Below are positions 4,973-6,169 of a DNA stretch of 6,169 nt, piece after piece. Source of the DNA: Nitrososphaera sp. (GTDB taxonomy: Archaea; Thermoproteota; Nitrososphaeria; Nitrososphaerales; Nitrososphaeraceae); NCBI GenBank assembly GCA_025929855.1, contig JAICPK010000059.1, forward strand, positions 1 through 6,169. Reading direction: 5' to 3'. The notes under the pieces are model-generated. The model had not been told where the DNA came from, did not search any database, and saw only the letters and a program-made list of their open reading frames with translations. A program made the position numbers and the translations under genes. The stretch's first letter is position 1; each line of letters starts with the position of its first letter.

Positions 4973-6169
4973 ATGTTGGAAGGCACCAGACCGTTGTTCC
5001 GGGCCGGCTCTGTCGAGTTTCAAACTAGACACCTGTTGGTGATCGCAGTTCTGGCTCTAGCTTTTAGTTCTGCCCTCATTATGAGATTCTACCCCATAAA
5101 GTATGGCTACTATCTCAACGAGTTTGATCCCTATTTCGACTATCGGGCGACAAAGTTCATCGTCGACAATGGCCTGGGTGCGTACTGGCAATGGCATGAT
5201 ACAATGTCATGGTATCCTGAAGGCAGGGATGTCCCTGGAACATCACAAGCTGTACTACACATAACAGCAGCATATCTGTATCAAACCTTTGGCAGAGGCT
5301 TGTCACTCATGGACTTTACGATTGCATTTCCTGCAATCATGGGCGCGCTGACAGCTATTGCGGTATTTGCTCTTGTAAGGGTAGTTGGAGGAACATCTGC
5401 AGGGATGTTCTCTGCGCTCTTTTGGGCATTTAGCCCTGCCATCATTCAGAGAGGCAACCTTGGATGGTTCAAGTCAGAGCCGTTAGGACTGTTCTTTGGA
5501 ATAGTGGCTATGTACCTGTTCATATCTGCGATCAAGCACAAGGAGATTAAGTATGCTATCGCAAAGGCAATAGCAGGTGGATTGATACTTGGTCTTGCTA
5601 ACGGGGCCTGGGGAGGCATCCAATACTTTAGCATTCCGATATCGCTCTTCTTTATTGCCCTTCCCTTCTTTAGAAGGGATTTAACCGTACCCATGTACGT
5701 CGCAATTGCATTTACAGTATTAACGCTGATAACCGCTGCAGCATTTCCACGGCCTGGAGTATCGTTTGTACTCGGCTTACCTGGCCTAGCAATGATGGCT
5801 GGTACTGCCTTTTTGGTAATTGCCTTCTTTGTAAAGAAGATCAGCAGACCAATGGTGCAGACAAGAAACATGGCCTTTTTGCTTATCGCATTCATTGCAG
5901 TGGGTATCGCGTTTATTGCAGCTGGGCCCTATGTGTCTCCTAGCTTTAGGTACCTCAATGCCATCAACCCATTCATAGGTTCCATAGATCCACTTGTGGA
6001 ATCAGTTGCAGAGCACTTTACGCCGACTGTTGCTGACTACTTTATTGACTTTTCTGTGCTCTTGATGTTTGCTGGACTTGGTGGATGGCTTGCATTCCGC
6101 CGGAGGAACGATACAGCCATATTTGCGCTATTGATCGGCATCACCGGGGTGTACGTCAGCGCTACTTTC
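4973..6169 (+). CDS. STT3/AglB-type oligosaccharyltransferase, 3' end cut by window
   Basis: Membrane glycosyltransferase that moves a lipid-linked glycan onto Asn in N-glycosylation sequons of exported proteins, such as S-layer proteins. The first 399 codons are visible with no stop to the window end, out of a family length of roughly 600-1000. Features in order: a first membrane helix at about 21-40 (LLVIAVLALAFSSALIM); the family signature NEFDPYFDYRATKF (49-62) with the metal-binding acidic motif in the first outer loop; WYPEGRDVPGTSQAVLH (80-96), characteristic of STT3; the second outer-loop region RGNLGWFKSEPLG (160-172); several further hydrophobic helices; and SVAEH (344-348), equivalent to the SVSEH/TIXE motif that helps bind the acceptor peptide. 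The soluble WWDYG-containing domain would lie beyond the window. ATG 4973 is supported by the TATA spacing. It has its own promoter and no functional link to the urease genes is apparent. Confidence 0.93.
   Translation, partial: MLEGTRPLFRAGSVEFQTRHLLVIAVLALAFSSALIMRFYPIKYGYYLNEFDPYFDYRATKFIVDNGLGAYWQWHDTMSWYPEGRDVPGTSQAVLHITAAYLYQTFGRGLSLMDFTIAFPAIMGALTAIAVFALVRVVGGTSAGMFSALFWAFSPAIIQRGNLGWFKSEPLGLFFGIVAMYLFISAIKHKEIKYAIAKAIAGGLILGLANGAWGGIQYFSIPISLFFIALPFFRRDLTVPMYVAIAFTVLTLITAAAFPRPGVSFVLGLPGLAMMAGTAFLVIAFFVKKISRPMVQTRNMAFLLIAFIAVGIAFIAAGPYVSPSFRYLNAINPFIGSIDPLVESVAEHFTPTVADYFIDFSVLLMFAGLGGWLAFRRRNDTAIFALLIGITGVYVSATF

Noticed and set aside
5446..5895. 149-codon minus-strand frame opposite STT3
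   Set aside because: It lies fully antisense to a well-matched membrane protein gene; its low-complexity composition reflects the reverse of hydrophobic codons.

Overview
The window reads as ordinary chromosome of an archaeon, most likely an ammonia-oxidising thaumarchaeon (Nitrososphaeria, perhaps the soil or hot-spring Nitrososphaera side). This is inferred from the combination of a group II (thermosome-type) chaperonin, a complete set of nickel-urease accessory genes, an archaeal STT3/AglB oligosaccharyltransferase and a TATA-like box about 28 bases before a start codon that lacks a ribosome binding site. Base composition looks moderate (roughly mid-40s % GC by eye). No mobile element, tRNA, rRNA or CRISPR array was seen.

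Layout. (1) Bases 1-4210, all on + and tightly packed: the C-terminal part of a group II chaperonin (cut by the window edge), an unrecognised 135-residue protein with a strongly basic tail, then ureE, ureF, ureG and ureD. Gaps are 10 nt, an ATGA overlap, a 17-nt overlap, 43 nt and 8 nt, so this is very probably one operon or the end of one. The structural genes ureA, ureB and ureC are not here and may lie upstream of base 1. (2) Bases 4211-4972: a reversed, gene-poor island. It holds two small minus-strand reading frames: a 50-residue protein with a textbook C2H2 zinc-finger pattern, and a 61-65-residue orphan. About 300 bases then have no convincing gene. (3) Bases 4973-6169, +: the first 399 codons of an STT3-family oligosaccharyltransferase, which runs off the window.

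How the genes work together. UreD, UreF and UreG form the complex that loads nickel into apo-urease. UreG supplies GTP hydrolysis and carries nickel, and UreE delivers nickel to UreG. In ammonia oxidisers urease supplies ammonia from urea. The chaperonin and the 135-residue protein sit in the same transcription unit just ahead of the accessory genes. That raises the possibility that they help fold or assemble urease, or that they use the same operon for another reason; sequence alone does not decide it.

Most notable observations: the chaperonin plus orphan gene joined to the urease maturation genes; a 20-bp tandem duplication over the ureG start, which leaves a 9-codon micro-ORF whose stop overlaps the real start; and the unlisted 50-residue C2H2 zinc-finger gene on the minus strand downstream of ureD.
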